A stretch of DNA of 64,000 bases from Rhizoctonia solani (taxonomy: Eukaryota; Basidiomycota; Agaricomycetes; Cantharellales; Ceratobasidiaceae): positions 1,550,001-1,614,000 of the forward strand of contig NC_057373.1 of the NCBI RefSeq assembly GCF_016906535.1, in the 5' to 3' direction. Shown here piece by piece: positions 11,601 through 23,628 of the stretch (within the stretch, counting starts at the first letter, position 1; each line of letters opens with the position of its first letter). The notes under the pieces are model-generated. The model worked only from the letters and a program-made list of their open reading frames with translations, had not been told where the DNA came from and did not search any database. The position numbers were made by a program, and so were the translations under genes.

Positions 11601-14099
11601 TGGACTTCTTTGACTACATCAACGGGGGTCTCTCGGATGACCTCGACTTCTTTGACGACCTCGACCTCCTTGATGACCTCAACAGGCACCTCCTTGATCA
11701 CTTCCTTGATCACTTCCTTGGTGATTTCAACTGGTACCTCCTTGATCACTTCTCGGATGATTTCAACGGGGACTTCCTTTACAACCTCGACCTCTTTGAT
11801 GACCTCCACTGGCACCTGGACCTCCTTGATAACCTCCTTGATGATTTCGACGGGGACTTCCTTCACGACCTCGATTTCGCGAATGACTTCGACAGGAACC
11901 TTGACTTCGCGAATAACCTCGATCTCCCGTACTTCAGGTTCCGTAGGGTCGGTCTGAGTATCGATCTCACGAACTTCGACGTCAACTTCTTCAACCTGAG
12001 ACACAGGTATTTGGCCTAATCGGAATACCGAGCGCGATGGGCTTGCAGCAGGAGATACCAGTCCGAGGTCGGCTTGGAGCGATGCCGAAGTGGATACGGG
12101 GTCTTCGGCAGCCATTGAGAAACCTTCGCCGGCAAGTTCTCCCGCGAGAGCGCCCACGATCGAGGTTGGTCGGGAGACAACCCTGCGTCCGCTACCGCGA
12201 CCACGACGGCCACTGCCTCGAGATGATTGTGACCCAAATGACTGGTCATTCTTGCGCACACTCAGCGAGTCAATTGACCCATCGCGAGGACGAGCATTGC
12301 GGAAAACATTGGCAAATTCGGGGTCCATACCATCCATCGAAGTCCGGGTGGAATCCACAAATGGTGATGTCAGGTCTTCTTGAGGGCCTATCTCTGACTC
12401 GTCGCCGATAGTAGCAACACTCTCTTCTCCATCTGAGGGGGTAAGTGAGCTGCGACGATTGCTGCCGGAGGCAAGTCCGAACTTCTGAGCTAACGATGTA
12501 ACACGACTGCCACCAACGGCGCGAGGAGCAGCGCCACGCCCTCGTCCTCGCCCTCGTCCCCGAATACGAGCAGGGGTAATACGCGGAAGACTGTGCTGGC
12601 CGGGCTCATCGAGTATAACGTCCGTGCTTTCTTCCGGGTCTTCATCGTCGTCCCATTCGCCCTCTGTGTTGGTACGAAGGTGGTCCGTAAGTCGCTTCTT
12701 CATATCGCGATTGAGCTCTTTCTCCCGTTGCACTGCGGACTTGAGAGTAGAAATCTGCCGCTGAGCATGGACAAGGCTTTGCTTGGTGGATTCAAGTTCA
12801 TTGGAAGGGTGAGATGGACCAACGCGTGTAGATCGAGTGGGTGATGCGGGTGGTGACTCGTCTAGCTCAGCGTGCAAAGAGTCTCCTCCAGGCCCCTGAG
12901 AGTAGATTGCGCTGACGTCGAGATGTCGCCTGGAAGACGCGCCGCCCGTGCTAAATATATCCTCCTCGTCTATGGCCGAGCGAGATATCATACTTGGAGT
13001 CGCAGGGGAACCGAAGCGAATCGAAGCACGCTCACGCTGAGCCATATCAGCCTTGAGGGCGTCTAGCGAAGCCTGAAGATCGGACTTGTCGCGTTGCAGA
13101 CCCGCATTGTTCTTTCGCATTTGGGCAATATCGGTCTCGTGCTTTGCGCGTAGTTCTTCCAGAAGATCGGAAAGGCGGCCCACTTCAGTTTTGTAGCCAT
13201 CGGACGTTTCGCGAACTGAAGAAAGCTGCTTGGCCATCCGCTTCTGCTCACTTTCCAGACGCGATGAAGATGCCTGGGCATTGTTGAGAGTGCTCCTGAC
13301 TTCCTGCAACTGAACCTCGAGATTCCAGTTTTCCTCCTTGAATTTATCTGTAAATGGACTAATTAGTAAACGTTGAATTGTGGCGCTCGGAGGACGAACC
13401 GGTGGTGCTCTCTTGTTCGCGTAAGCTTATTCGCAAGGACTCGACAGCTCTCTCAAGATCATCTTTCTCCTCTTTCATGTCTTGAATTAGTTTGTCGCGC
13501 TCCGCCAGTAATGCTTGAAGACGCCGGACTTCGACGAGCAAACTGCTTCCAATCTCAAATGCGAATTCTGGAAGCAGTCTCAGTAGAGTGCAAGCAAAGG
13601 GCTGAAGTACATACCGACGTCGTTTGCGCGATGTGCCGCATTCTTTGCACGTCGACTTGACTGCGCCGCCGATGGGCCATTGGAGCGCATACTTGTTGAA
13701 CCCTCGTCTGTTCGCGTACCAAACTCGCCCATCGACGACATATCTGGTGACGGTGGCATGCCAGCACCCCCGTTCAACTAGAGAAAACACAATTGAGCAA
13801 AGTGCAAAAGTACAAAAAAAATAACCAACCTTTGTGCCGAAACTACTAAACATTCGTTCGTTTTCAGTCTCCCAGCCTTGCATCACGTCGGCCAACTCTT
13901 GAAGCTTGGTGCGCATTTCTGAATCGCCATCCTCGGGGCTGCTTTGTAAGCGTTCCTCGGCATCGACAAGCTGGTTTATTCGCTCTTCAAGTTCGAGTTG
14001 TTGGGCGAGGATGCGCTGGCCGAGGGTGCCAGCGAGGTTCAACTGCTTCTCCTTGTCGTCCAGCAACGCCTGCAGCTGGACCCTCATGTCCCCCGCCAT
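8668..14099 (-). CDS. Num1/ApsA/Mcp5-like cortical anchor with coiled coils, repeat array and PH domain
   Basis: Num1-type proteins sit at the plasma membrane through a C-terminal PH domain and anchor dynein and mitochondria for nuclear migration. The start MAGDMRVQLQALL at 14099 is followed by predicted coiled coil (LEERINQLVDAEERL), and more coiled coil in the next exons (LLAERDKLIQDMKEEKDDL; LSDLLEELRAKHETD). Next is a Ser/Gly/Arg-rich linker containing RGRGRGRGRG, then a ~220-residue array of EV/KEV/PVEV units (about 11,316-11,957). Long disordered Ser/Thr/Pro stretches follow with several STQT/MSTQTD motifs, then the PH domain (~9,420-9,835: IGEFLFKYTRKVVG, HKRFFWIHPYTKTLYW, REMKFTAPTKERHDIWF). 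The tail contains a natural run of six histidines. One frame break is needed near 11,312 (KD to EPEPEPELKPD), probably one lost base. Length is about 1700 residues. The N-terminal half is assigned from the shared open frame and coiled coils. Confidence 0.85.
11316..11957 (-). repeat. In-frame low-complexity coding repeat, (P)VEVIKEV units
   Basis: Inside the Num1-like gene the minus-strand protein is a run of degenerate short units such as EVPVEVIKEVEVVK and EVIKEVEVIKEV, broken near the end by KIVYQDREVIKE. At DNA level this is a run of imperfect GAGGTCATCAAGGAG-like steps of 15 to 18 bases. Charge alternates with branched hydrophobics every few residues, which suggests an extended rod or coiled structure (inference). 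Confidence 0.85.
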
Positions 14100-14205
14100 G
14101 GTGAAAGAAAAATAAGGATCGGCAGAGTTAGCAAGGAGAATAGAGTTTATGTACCACCGCGACGATTGGAGGAACGTGCAAGTCGCGCGAATCCAACCAA
14201 AGGAG

Positions 14206-14211
14206 CACGTG
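14206..14211. promoter_or_regulatory. CACGTG palindrome upstream of the NUM1-like gene
   Basis: An E-box-type CACGTG about 107 bases before the minus-strand start. Similar sites lie before several other genes in the window; binding by a bHLH factor is inference. Confidence 0.35.
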
Positions 14212-14741
14212 CAGCTCAACCAATTCAACAAGACTTAAGCGCTGGCGCTAAACTCGCCCAGAAAAGTGGGCACAGACGGGGTTCCTTGATAATCCACGTA
14301 AGACTACAATTACGGCGGCGCTGGCGAGACAACTGGCATCTTTCGGTTGGTTTGAGTAACAGTATGATGAGAATTCAAAGCATAGACGCTAATACGACCC
14401 AGCCATACTCCGCCCATCTGTATTCAAATTGGGCCTTGAAACAATGATTTGGCGCACCTAATATTACGAAGTGCCAAAGTATAATGCGTAATATTACTAA
14501 AAGGGCTCTAGACCGAGCCTACGCGAGAAGTCTAGCATAATTAACATTAAATGTAATGCTCACCAGCTGGAGGCCTACTAAGGTCAGAGTATGCGCATAC
14601 AATTTAACTTAGCTGGTGACGTAAACCATACCTCCCCGGACATGATCAATAAATCAATATGAACGAACATCACATCAAGCTCCAGCCATACGCCTTCTGA
14701 CACTATACGCTAGCATCTGCATAGCGGATTGGTGCAGGGAC

Positions 14742-14942
14742 ATGCAGCAACTCGTACTTACAGTAGAAAGCATACACGAAATCTCAATACCGATTTTTTT
14801 GGCAATTGTAATCATATTCATAATATTCGTACTATCACTGAGGATATTCTTTCTTCAACGAGCACTCACATTTAGACGCAAACATCCCGAAGGACTGACG
14901 CCTGCAACATGGAAAGTGGTCAGTGTTACGACAAGACAATAA
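14742..14942 (+). CDS. Possible small membrane protein (unknown)
   Basis: A 66-codon frame starts MQQLVLTVESI and has one strong hydrophobic run (about residues 17-38, IFLAIVIIFIIFVLSLRIFF), followed by a basic patch RRKH. That is the shape of a single-pass membrane peptide. A second frame at 14,978-15,202 could be a further exon but I cannot show it. There is no family match, and it lies in an AT-rich gap where hydrophobic frames arise by chance, so it may well be spurious. Confidence 0.2.
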   Translation: MQQLVLTVESIHEISIPIFLAIVIIFIIFVLSLRIFFLQRALTFRRKHPEGLTPATWKVVSVTTRQ

Positions 14943-15650
14943 TTCAATGAATAAAAGATCAGGGCGATTCTGAACTAATGATGCATTGTCCTTCGTTTTT
15001 ACGAAGCACTATCCAGTTCTCGTGTTTTCATCCAGTAATAGAATTTTCCCAATACTTACGGCATGAAACTATCTTCGACACCAGTGAAATATACTCAGTG
15101 GTTCAGATAGTGGTATCTATGTTTTCTGGAACATCCCTCGGAGCTGTAGGGAAACTATCGTTAGTATATATAGTAAGGAGGTATCAAAGGCTGGAGGAAT
15201 GATCAGAGCAGGATGTGCAATCAGTACGCGGAGCGTAGATCAGGAACAGCTTCTAGTTGATATTTTTTATGAAGGCTCATCATAAAACGACGAGTCGTAG
15301 AGTAGTGGAACTCACCATCTAAGATAAGAACTAGCAGCTAGTTTCAAATATATCTATAAGTCAAGACCTGCTGGTATCTACCGGTTAGTTTTGAGTTGGG
15401 AGACGGTGCGATAACACACGAGGAACGAAAGGTCAGAGAGTAGTTTGACTCTTGGCCCCGAAAGGCTCATTTTTAGCATAGAATATTTTGGAACATCAAG
15501 CCAGCGAGTGATTATCTGGTAGTAAAGGCACTTACTATATATCAGGATTAGAGCATGGTGTGAGATGTTGAGGTTGTGAACGTCCAGGAATGGCAAATTT
15601 TTAGGTCCAGCACTTCATTTACTTCCGGGCTCTCGTTTCAGGGTTGTAAG

Positions 15651-15677
15651 CACGTGCTACCGCGTCTCAATCACGTG
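15651..15677. promoter_or_regulatory. Paired CACGTG sites upstream of SEC2
   Basis: Two CACGTG palindromes at 15,651-15,656 and 15,672-15,677, 21 bases (two helical turns) apart and about 275-300 bases before the SEC2 start. The spacing places them on the same face of the helix. Confidence 0.4.
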
Positions 15678-15951
15678 CGCCATTCCCATTCCACGCTCAT
15701 TCTTGTGGGAAACTGGCTTAGCTTCAAAGTCTGTACGATATATATTTAGGAGCATTGGCAGGTCCACGTCGAACTTTAGTCAAATAGTTGTTCCGCGCAT
15801 ACAGGGATAGACTGAGCCCTGATTTTTACAGAACATAACGACTTAACCTTTACATCACGAAACTGTCGATTAAGATCGTGAGGTACGTAATAACTGTTTT
15901 CCCTTATAGACTGATACATGTACACCCCTAACTGACCACAACTAGCAACAT

Positions 15952-18900
15952 ATGTTAGGAATGGAATACGCTGTTTCCAGAGCATCTCCTGCTAACACGA
16001 AGCCCCCAACCCTCGCATCTGCCGCATCGTCGATTCATAGCACTAAGCATCCCAACGGCCACTCTACGCCTCCTTATGTTGAAGAAGATGATCCTAGAGG
16101 CCAGCTTGTCGAGACTCTTAGGACACAGCTTACCGATACCCACAACCAACTCGACCTACTAAATTCCAAGCTCGTCAAGTCTTATGATCGCGTCTCGACC
16201 CTTGAAGATTCGCTTGACAATGCCAACGATTCACTTAATGCTGCTCGAGCGCGGATCAGCGAGTTGGAGGCAGCAAAAGCTTCTCACGAGGCCGCTCTCG
16301 AAACTGGAGTGCTCGTAGAGCGTGAACACGTCGCACACGAACTCAGTCGGCTCATGGAACGGGCGACCGAAGAAGCAGCGCAACGAGGCGTTGCCGATGC
16401 AGCCCGGTCGCGTATTGAAACGGAACTTGATGACCTGAGCGCGGATCTTTTTGCGCGTGCAAACACTATGGTCGCCGAAGCGCGCATCGCGCGGGCAGCT
16501 AGCGAACGAAAGGTCGAAGAAACGGAAGGTGCACTGAAGAGCGCCGAAGACGCTATCAAGAGCATGCAAATGCAAATGCAACAGATGGTAGAAGCACGTC
16601 GGGAGGCCGAGATGAAAGTCGCGGAAATGCATGCACGAATCGGCAAAGGGAAATGGACCCAGCAAGATGGACCACTTGAGCTTGATGGACCCCGAAGGCG
16701 ACTATACAACACCCACACTGTATACCGAGAATATGTCGCATTTATTTCACATTTAAGGGGGTTGCGCTCGAACGCTGCAGTCATACCTCAATTGTCATCA
16801 TTGACCTCGTTACCTTTTATTGCACGGCTAATAGTCGAGGACTGGTGAGCTCCTTGTAATTTCGCATATGCTCCGCTGTCATGCTAAGCGCCCTACCACG
16901 CGTAGTGACCCAACTTTGCGCCTCGACTTGGCTCCAGCGCTAAACTGGCTGACCCGGCGTGCTGTCCATGGCGCTATACTACAAGGCCAGCTGGAGATTG
17001 AGCCAGTATACGGTCTACAGGAGGCTGAATGCGCAATGTGTGGGTCACACCCAAATGGTTCGCTTCCCAGCTCTGCGACAACCAGCCCCACGACCGCAAC
17101 GCACGCGCTCTCACCAAAATCCCACACTCCTAATGGCTCGGGATCGATGGTGGCTTGGGCCTCCTCAACCAGCAAATATTTCAAAGGTACACTGGCTTCC
17201 CCTGGCACCTCTCCTCAAGCCCATACGAATGGTGTTACACAATCGCCTGTCCAGCGAATCATCGCGGACCCTCAAGCTCCTCCTATTTACGTCTTCCGGA
17301 TTGCTGGAGCCCAGGCGGGCACGGGAGCAGCTCCTCACGTATTATGTGCTGGAGGATGGTGCCTTGCCAGATTACGCGCAACCTGTGAGCTCTGCGCATT
17401 CTTAAAACGGGGTGTGATCGAGAAGGTATGGTCGGAGCCTCCGCAACCGTTGCATCAAGGTCCAATTTCTTCCGGCATCCGTACTCAGCAAGGTGTATTA
17501 GGCTCCGTGGTCAATGCATTCTCTGGGGACAAAGATCCCAAAGATATCACACCTCCCGCTCAACCACGGCAAAGACAATTAAGCCAGCTGGGCAGCCTTT
17601 GGGAAAAGGGACTTGGGGCATTTGGGGGGAGTCGCACGGGAAGTAGGAGTGGGACGCCTGGACCGGAAGAAGAAAAAGAAACACCTCCTCCGCAACTGCC
17701 AAGAAGGCTACCTCCTCTGCCAGCCCCTGTGCCGGTAGACACTAAACTTTCTATCGTTCCTCCTGCCCCACCGCCGCCACCGCCGCCTAGAGCCCGTCCA
17801 GTCCCTCCCGTTCCTTCTAAACCCGAAGGTCAAGAAACTCATACAGATGATCACGAGCACCAAGAACCTATTCAGCATGCGATGGTCTTTGATGCAGCTG
17901 CTGATGAGCATGGTCATCACGCTCTTTCGCCAACGGCAGACAAGCGACATTCAATTCCTATTACCCTTCACCAACCATTGCGCCCGATTTCCTCGCCCAA
18001 ATCACCTACCGATACATTGGCGACACTCCCGGAGACGGTAGCATCTGAGGCCCCTCCTACATCAGACCATCTCCCTAGCCCCTCCGCCACTGTTCCTGAA
18101 ACTCAACATCTGGCACCCGGAGGAGAAAAAGAGGTTGAGGAGCCCGACACGCCGCGCCCACCCGTGATCAGCCGTCCACCACGTGTCCGTCCCATCGCCC
18201 ATGAAGAAATCTTACATCGGCCCATGTCCCCCAACGGTATCCCCCTTCCCGACTCCCGCCCCGGGACGCCGGCCATGAGTGGTAGGAACGTCTCTCCTTC
18301 GCGAGTAAGGACACCCTCGCCTACCCGATTCCGTGCCGTCTCGCCTAGTATCGCTTCTCCTTCGTCTCGAATCCGAGCTGGAAGTATACGCCGGGATATA
18401 GAGTCGGTCCGTGCGTCTTCTCCCGTTCCGTCATCTCCGGCGGGAAGCGGGCCGCCCAAAATCCCCAGGAGGGCACCCAGGCGGGCCGCCCCCGTGCCGC
18501 CTGGTACTCCATCGAAGACCGAGCGAAAGGTCCACGAGAGCGAAAGGCCGGTAGAGACTGAGAAGAAGCCCGAGGAACCTGCGAAGGAGCCAGAAGTTGC
18601 TGAGTCAACTGTGGAGTCCACGCCTGAAGTCGGGGAGGTCAAGCCAGTAGTCGAAGAGAACAAGATAGAGGAGGAAGAGAAGTTGAAGGCTGAGGAGCGG
18701 GCCGCCCCACGCCCACCGCCCCGCCGTGCCGTGCCTCCCCCTCCGGGCCCGCCTCTGCCTCCCCGTGCGAGGCCGCCACAGCCAGTGGAGCACCACGAAG
18801 AGGTGAAGGAATCGGAAGCTACGAATACTGAGGTGAAAGCTCCCGAAGAGAGGAAACCTAGCGAAACGAAATCGATTGCTGAGAGTAGAGTTCACGAGTC

Positions 18901-19171
18901 CGCATCTGAGCACTCCATATATACCGATGGCGCTCACAGCACAAAAGAAAGCGGCCCTGCTATTACGACGCTTGTCACCTCGGCCACAAACGATAGTATT
19001 TCTCACATAACCTCCATTCCGAACACTATCGATGACGAAGTGGGTAGCAAGCGTTCAACAGAAGTAGGTGCTCACTTCGTAGGCGATGACTCTTGGGAGG
19101 ATCGGGCGTATAGAGAGATCGCAAAGCTGAGAGAAGATATGCTCTGGGCGAGGATCGGAAGCGCATGGTGA
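15952..19171 (+). CDS. SEC2: Sec2-type Rab guanine nucleotide exchange factor
   Basis: Sec2/Rabin proteins activate Sec4/Rab8-type GTPases on secretory vesicles bound for the growth site. The N-terminal third is a long coiled coil (residues ~45-230) with the exchange-domain signature ELDDLSADLFARANTMVAEA. A single 61-base intron (16845-16905) joins VEDC to DPTLRLDLAPALNWL in frame, giving about 1052 residues. The central module LTRRAVHGAILQGQLEIEPV has one Cys pair (CAMC) followed ~118 residues later by CELCAFLKRGVIEKVW, as in the conserved part of Rabin-like GEFs. The rest is disordered and rich in Pro, with PPPPPP and PPPPG runs that may bind SH3 or profilin-type partners (inference). The start may be codon 1 or the Met at 15961. 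No frame break was seen. The gene sits beside actin and cortex genes but is transcribed alone. Confidence 0.88.
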
Positions 19172-22100
19172 ACTCGGCCTGGCACTAATGTTAGGATCGG
19201 AAGTGGGTCAGAGTGTGTTTCGTTGGGTGTATGCGGGTCATATTGTAATCATGTACTGAATATTATTACCTCTCTTGATTGAATTCAACTTATAGCTTGT
19301 CTAGTGGTTTGGATAGTTTCCACGGCGATAATTCTTACTCATGCTAGCCTTAAAGCGCATGTGCACCCGTAGGTGGATCTACTTATAATAACAACTCAGT
19401 TGGATATGTACCATAGGTGGACTACAGTGGTAACTCTATTTATTGTTACGTGAAAGAAGCTAGACGAGTGGATACATGCGTATGATTTAGGCTAGACTTT
19501 ATTCTAACCGTTGCATCGTTCTCCTTTCTAGGACGGCCTGCCCTCAAGCATGATGTCTATAAACCAGGCTCCAAAGCTCAGAGCGACCTCCGGGATTCTC
19601 CCCCTTCCATGCTAAGGCTAAAGTTCGTATTATATCTTCACCTATATGTCTTACTTCGAGCTAACGTGACTTTGTTCATCCAGTTAAACCTAGTACAAGG
19701 CCCCGTGTTCTGAAGGTGGCCTGGAAGCAAATGAAGACTAAAAAAAGTTTCCCGAGTTCCCGTTTCTGAGACTCTAGGCATCAATAAGGCTATCTATTAT
19801 CTTTTCTCTACAATAACAAAGTCCTAAAAAAACGATGTGAGCCACCTTAAGTTTGGTTCTTCAGCTCAACCAATGTTTACGTTATGTTAACCAGAAAATG
19901 CAAAATATACACAAAAATACTTCTGTTACTATCTTAGCTCGGCTCAAGTCTAGCTCGAATAGGCGCAGACTGCGCCTTCGGGATGCACCCGATGGATGCT
20001 CCGTCCGCGTGCCAAGCACGTTAGGCTATAAGTTCATTCAACAAATAAATACCAGATGGTTTTGTCCACGTAATGTTCTTGTATTGATTAAAGTGTCCGA
20101 ATTATGGATATGCCTTATGTCGTACATGTGTGCCCTATACCTTTAAATTTGGCAAATTGCTTGATCCATGGGTGACTGTGATATCATCCGTACTAGCGCT
20201 TGCAAGCACTGCACAGCATTTCTTTACCGGCCCTAATGTGACCTTAGTATATAGCACGATTGCCAGGCGTACTGGGATCCCTGGGAGATGCCCCCTTCGG
20301 TTGCAGACGTGAGTGCACTTGGTCTTCAACAATGACCGTTACGCTCGTACTAACTCGGCCGTATAGATACGATCGTCGTACTTGCGCAGCCACGCGCCCC
20401 CTCAGGTGTACCCCCGATCGCCGAGAGCCTAAACCCCCTGACCTCCATGGCCTGACAATTTCAGCCTGGTGCCGTCGTTTACTTCAAACCGTCAATTCAA
20501 ACCACCCAACTTACCCAAACCCAATGCTCAAAGCCAGTCAATCTAAGGCTAAGCCGCTTCACCACCCAGTACCCGGACCTTCCGAGGACTGGAATCAACC
20601 CAATCAATAGTCATGGCCCCGCCTGACTAATCCCTTACCTTGGTAGAAATTACCAAAACCCTTCAAACAAATACCAGATTCATTTTCTCCTTTGTCTGTT
20701 GCACTCATGCACAGAGTTCATGTTCGTGGTTGTCAGCGACTGGCCAGAAATGCTGTATGGAAATGTTGGGAGCATTGTCTTCCTAAATTGACCAATTGAC
20801 CCCGCCAAATAATTACCAGAACCATCCCTTTCCACTTTGTCTGCTGCACTCGTGTACTTTTCGTAACCGTGCCGTCACATATGCAGATGATTTATGGAAT
20901 TCGATTGTGTGAGATGTTAATACATCGTAAGGCCTAAGCGTTCGCATTCTTTACATTGACTGTACCGAGGGTTCGTGCGCACAGAGTCCAGTCATATTGG
21001 TGATCCAGATGGGTATTTGACAGGGTTATCTTGGAAATAGAAAAATCAATCGATTCGAACGACTCGAATGACATTATCATGTCTTGAATTCAAGATGCCT
21101 AAATTATGAGTTCTGTTGCTTTTCGCTGATTGGGGAGCGTCCAACCTTTCAAGTGCAGCGTTCGTCACCCAGCGTAAATGCGTATACTAGAATGGTCCGT
21201 GCGCTTGGAATCCCATTTGCTTCCGATATCACCGGCCCTCAAGTCATTTCGCATATATAATTATCAGATCGTCATATGGCTCCTTTGGGAGCGAGGACCC
21301 CCTTCGGTGCAGACGTAAGGGTGATGCCTCCTTATCACGGCATATCGTATTCTGATGCAGTCTGTCTTATATAGGTGCAGCCGTCGTATATTGTGATAGC
21401 CACAAGCCTCCAAGTTGCTCGTGCAGACAAGATGATCTGACTCAGAAGCCGAATGGAAGGTACAAGGGTAGGTCGATCAATTCTTTTGCTCTCTCGACGT
21501 TTGCCAACGTAGTGTGTAGCATCAGCCGGAGTGGACGCACCCATTCGAACGGGCGCTAGACCAGCGAGTCTGCGTACCCGTAGTTGGCTACATCCCCCCG
21601 GGGGGGTGCAGCAATCCAAGTCGGTCGGGCTCCGCCCCTCTGACTATCCTGGACGACGAAGGGATTCTTCGTGGCCGATCCAGTACCCGCGGGAGCTGCA
21701 TGTGTGTATGTGTGCTTACCTGAGGTGTCGCATCCGTTGTTTGGATTGCGTCGGAACCAGACCGGGAAGCTTTTAGCTACTGGCCGCACAAATAATTACC
21801 AGATTCATCCCCTCATTCCCGTGTTGTCTGCTGCACTTGCTGTACATTTGTCAATTTGTTTATGGCTGTGCCGTCAATTTATGCAGATGCCTTGCGGAAA
21901 ACCTTTGTGTGGGAAGCATACGGACCGGGGTGACGATTTACAATAAACTGTCGATACATATAGGGTGGTCCGTGCATTGCGTAGGACCATGAATGGTAAG
22001 CGCTGTGACCTGCCCTCAGTAGTGGAGCTATAAGGTGGCGTGCGAGTGCCACTTGATGGCTCCGGACGCCCTCCTACGAGTATTCGTACGATTTACACGA

Positions 22101-23628
22101 AATTGTTTGTTTTAATGTCGCTGACTCTAAGCCTAGTTACCCGTTGTACCAATAGCAGTGTCGCCTGGCACCCTCGCCAAATTGGCGTTTGTTCCACATC
22201 TCTCTGACAGCCCAGTTAGAGTAGTATCGTCTTTGGGAGACTCGTCTGAGCGCTCCGAGGCTCTCAGGCATTTCTATGTCTACCCGGGCTCTCATGTGGA
22301 TGTACGGGCAAACGTCATATCGGCAGGCATGCGAGGCCGACCTGTACTATGGTCATGGAGGAGAGCCTTCCCCCCCTAGTCCCAGACTTCTGTCCATAGA
22401 CTCATCTCGGTATTTGTTTCATTGTACACGGCTTGGTTCATACGTAAGTCACAGTTTGATCTCTGTCGTATGGCTAGGTAACTTAAGCACAACGCTCACG
22501 CCTTATTAAATAGGCTTTGGCTTTTCCGCACACCTTCCTTCAGCCGGCGATGGAGATCTGCGGTCAAACAAAGCTCAAGGGCAAGCTGTGATACAGGAAC
22601 CAATCCAGGTGTAGTCCAATCTCGAAACACGATTGATCGAGTTTCGGTTTGTTCTTTCGAGGCACGGTGGTATTGTCACTGGGGGTTTAAGTGGGTCAAT
22701 CTTCTTGCAATAGGTGTATCCAAGAGCTAATTTCACCGTCCACACGATTGTCACAGACCAACTGCGATAGCGCAGTTTGCGAATGAATCCATTCGACTCG
22801 CCAAATAATTACCAGATCCATTATCATTGCATGTCATCTATTTTTTGCTAATTCATATGGATGACAATACTTGGGACATTGATTCTAAATATAGTAAACA
22901 ACGGCAGAAATAGCATGTCGTATTTGTGTACCACTTGGAATATTGGGAATGTGCTCCATCAGGCCACAGCCAAAGTATTTACAAAGGATTTCACACCGCT
23001 TCCATGGCCAGCAGGAGTGCGCCTTTATTGTAAGCTTCGTGGCAGAACGAGCATAATGAGTGCCGACGATATGTTCATTGCGTTATGCCCTGTCACCGAT
23101 GTCATAGCTTGGTGCTATACAACGTCGGCGCTCGCGGGCATTGCCCAACTAAGGTGATTGACGAGTAGCAACAAGATGTGCCTAGATGCTGTACATATCC
23201 TGGGGAAATTTGGGTCAACGTGCACGACAATTTCATCCCATTGGACTCCCACATTACGGGGTTCTTGTTCTATTCGGTAGTTGGATCGTTATGATCGGCA
23301 AAGGGCAGCATTTGGGCCGAGCTTGTTCACGGCATCAAATGTGCAAAGCGACAGCCGTGTTTCGTAATTATACGAGGCTCGGTGAAAAGGGCGCTGGGAG
23401 TGACCCGTATATGTGTAAATGGTAAAATTAGTTAATAGTTGGGATGAATGTAATCAAAAATACTCTTTCACTTGAAGAAGTTCGCTGCGGCTTGGCTGTG
23501 TCACACTTGCCGCAGCGCGTCTAAAGAGCCGAAGACTTATGACATGGCACCGCCACCATCTGGAGGGCAAATATATAATAGAAACACGAAAGGACCCCGG
23601 CAACATACACCCCACTGATTATCGCGCC
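19172..23628. other. Large gene-free interval
   Basis: This holds the SEC2 3' region, then ~4 kb with no supported gene. The longest plus-strand frame (20,260-20,610, 116 codons) is compositionally odd and matches no family. From ~20,040 to ~22,900 the DNA carries the degenerate repeat described separately. No transposase, reverse transcriptase or terminal repeat was recognised. The Skt5 promoter lies at the right end; a TATA-like string (aaatatataata) is at about 23,569-23,580. Confidence 0.5.
20041..22920. repeat. Degenerate tandem repeat, unit about 0.75-1 kb
   Basis: The motif aaataattaccaga(t/a) recurs at about 20805, 21788 and 22801 (spacing 983 and 1013), with weaker copies at 20041 and 20668. 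In several copies it is followed by ttgtctgctgcact and then gtgccgtca..tatgcagatg. Further downstream a second block, ccggccct(c)a, comes at 20228, 21231 and (weaker, ctgccctca) 22010. It is followed in two copies by cccccttcggt(t)gcagacgt at 20290 and 21298. Block order is conserved while spacing changes, as expected of an old tandem duplication with later indels. Function unknown. Confidence 0.6.

Larger units (their letters stand above)
14100..15951. other. Intergenic region between divergent NUM1-like and SEC2 genes
   Basis: This is a 1.85 kb gap. CACGTG palindromes lie at 14206-14211 (near the Num1-like start) and at 15651-15656 and 15672-15677 (near the Sec2 start). The middle (14,450-15,600) is AT-rich. 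One plus-strand frame with a hydrophobic segment is listed separately; otherwise I see nothing coding. Confidence 0.45.

Noticed and set aside
11210..12019. Plus-strand frames of 269 and 213 codons rich in Leu/Asp or Ser/Thr/Met repeats
   Set aside because: They are the antisense of the repeat array of the Num1-like protein. The minus-strand frame joins conserved coiled-coil and PH regions, so the plus frames are by-products of the repeat.
16231..16784. Minus-strand frames of 144 and 166 codons opposite SEC2
   Set aside because: They are shadows of the biased codon use of the Sec2 coiled coil; the plus strand has the family signature.
18103..18663. 186-codon minus frame opposite the Pro-rich part of SEC2
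   Set aside because: It is a GC-rich mirror of Pro/Ala codons with no start context or family motif.
20260..20610. 116-codon plus frame in the repeat interval
   Set aside because: Composition is unlike neighbouring genes, no family motif is seen, and the equivalent position in the other repeat copies is not open.
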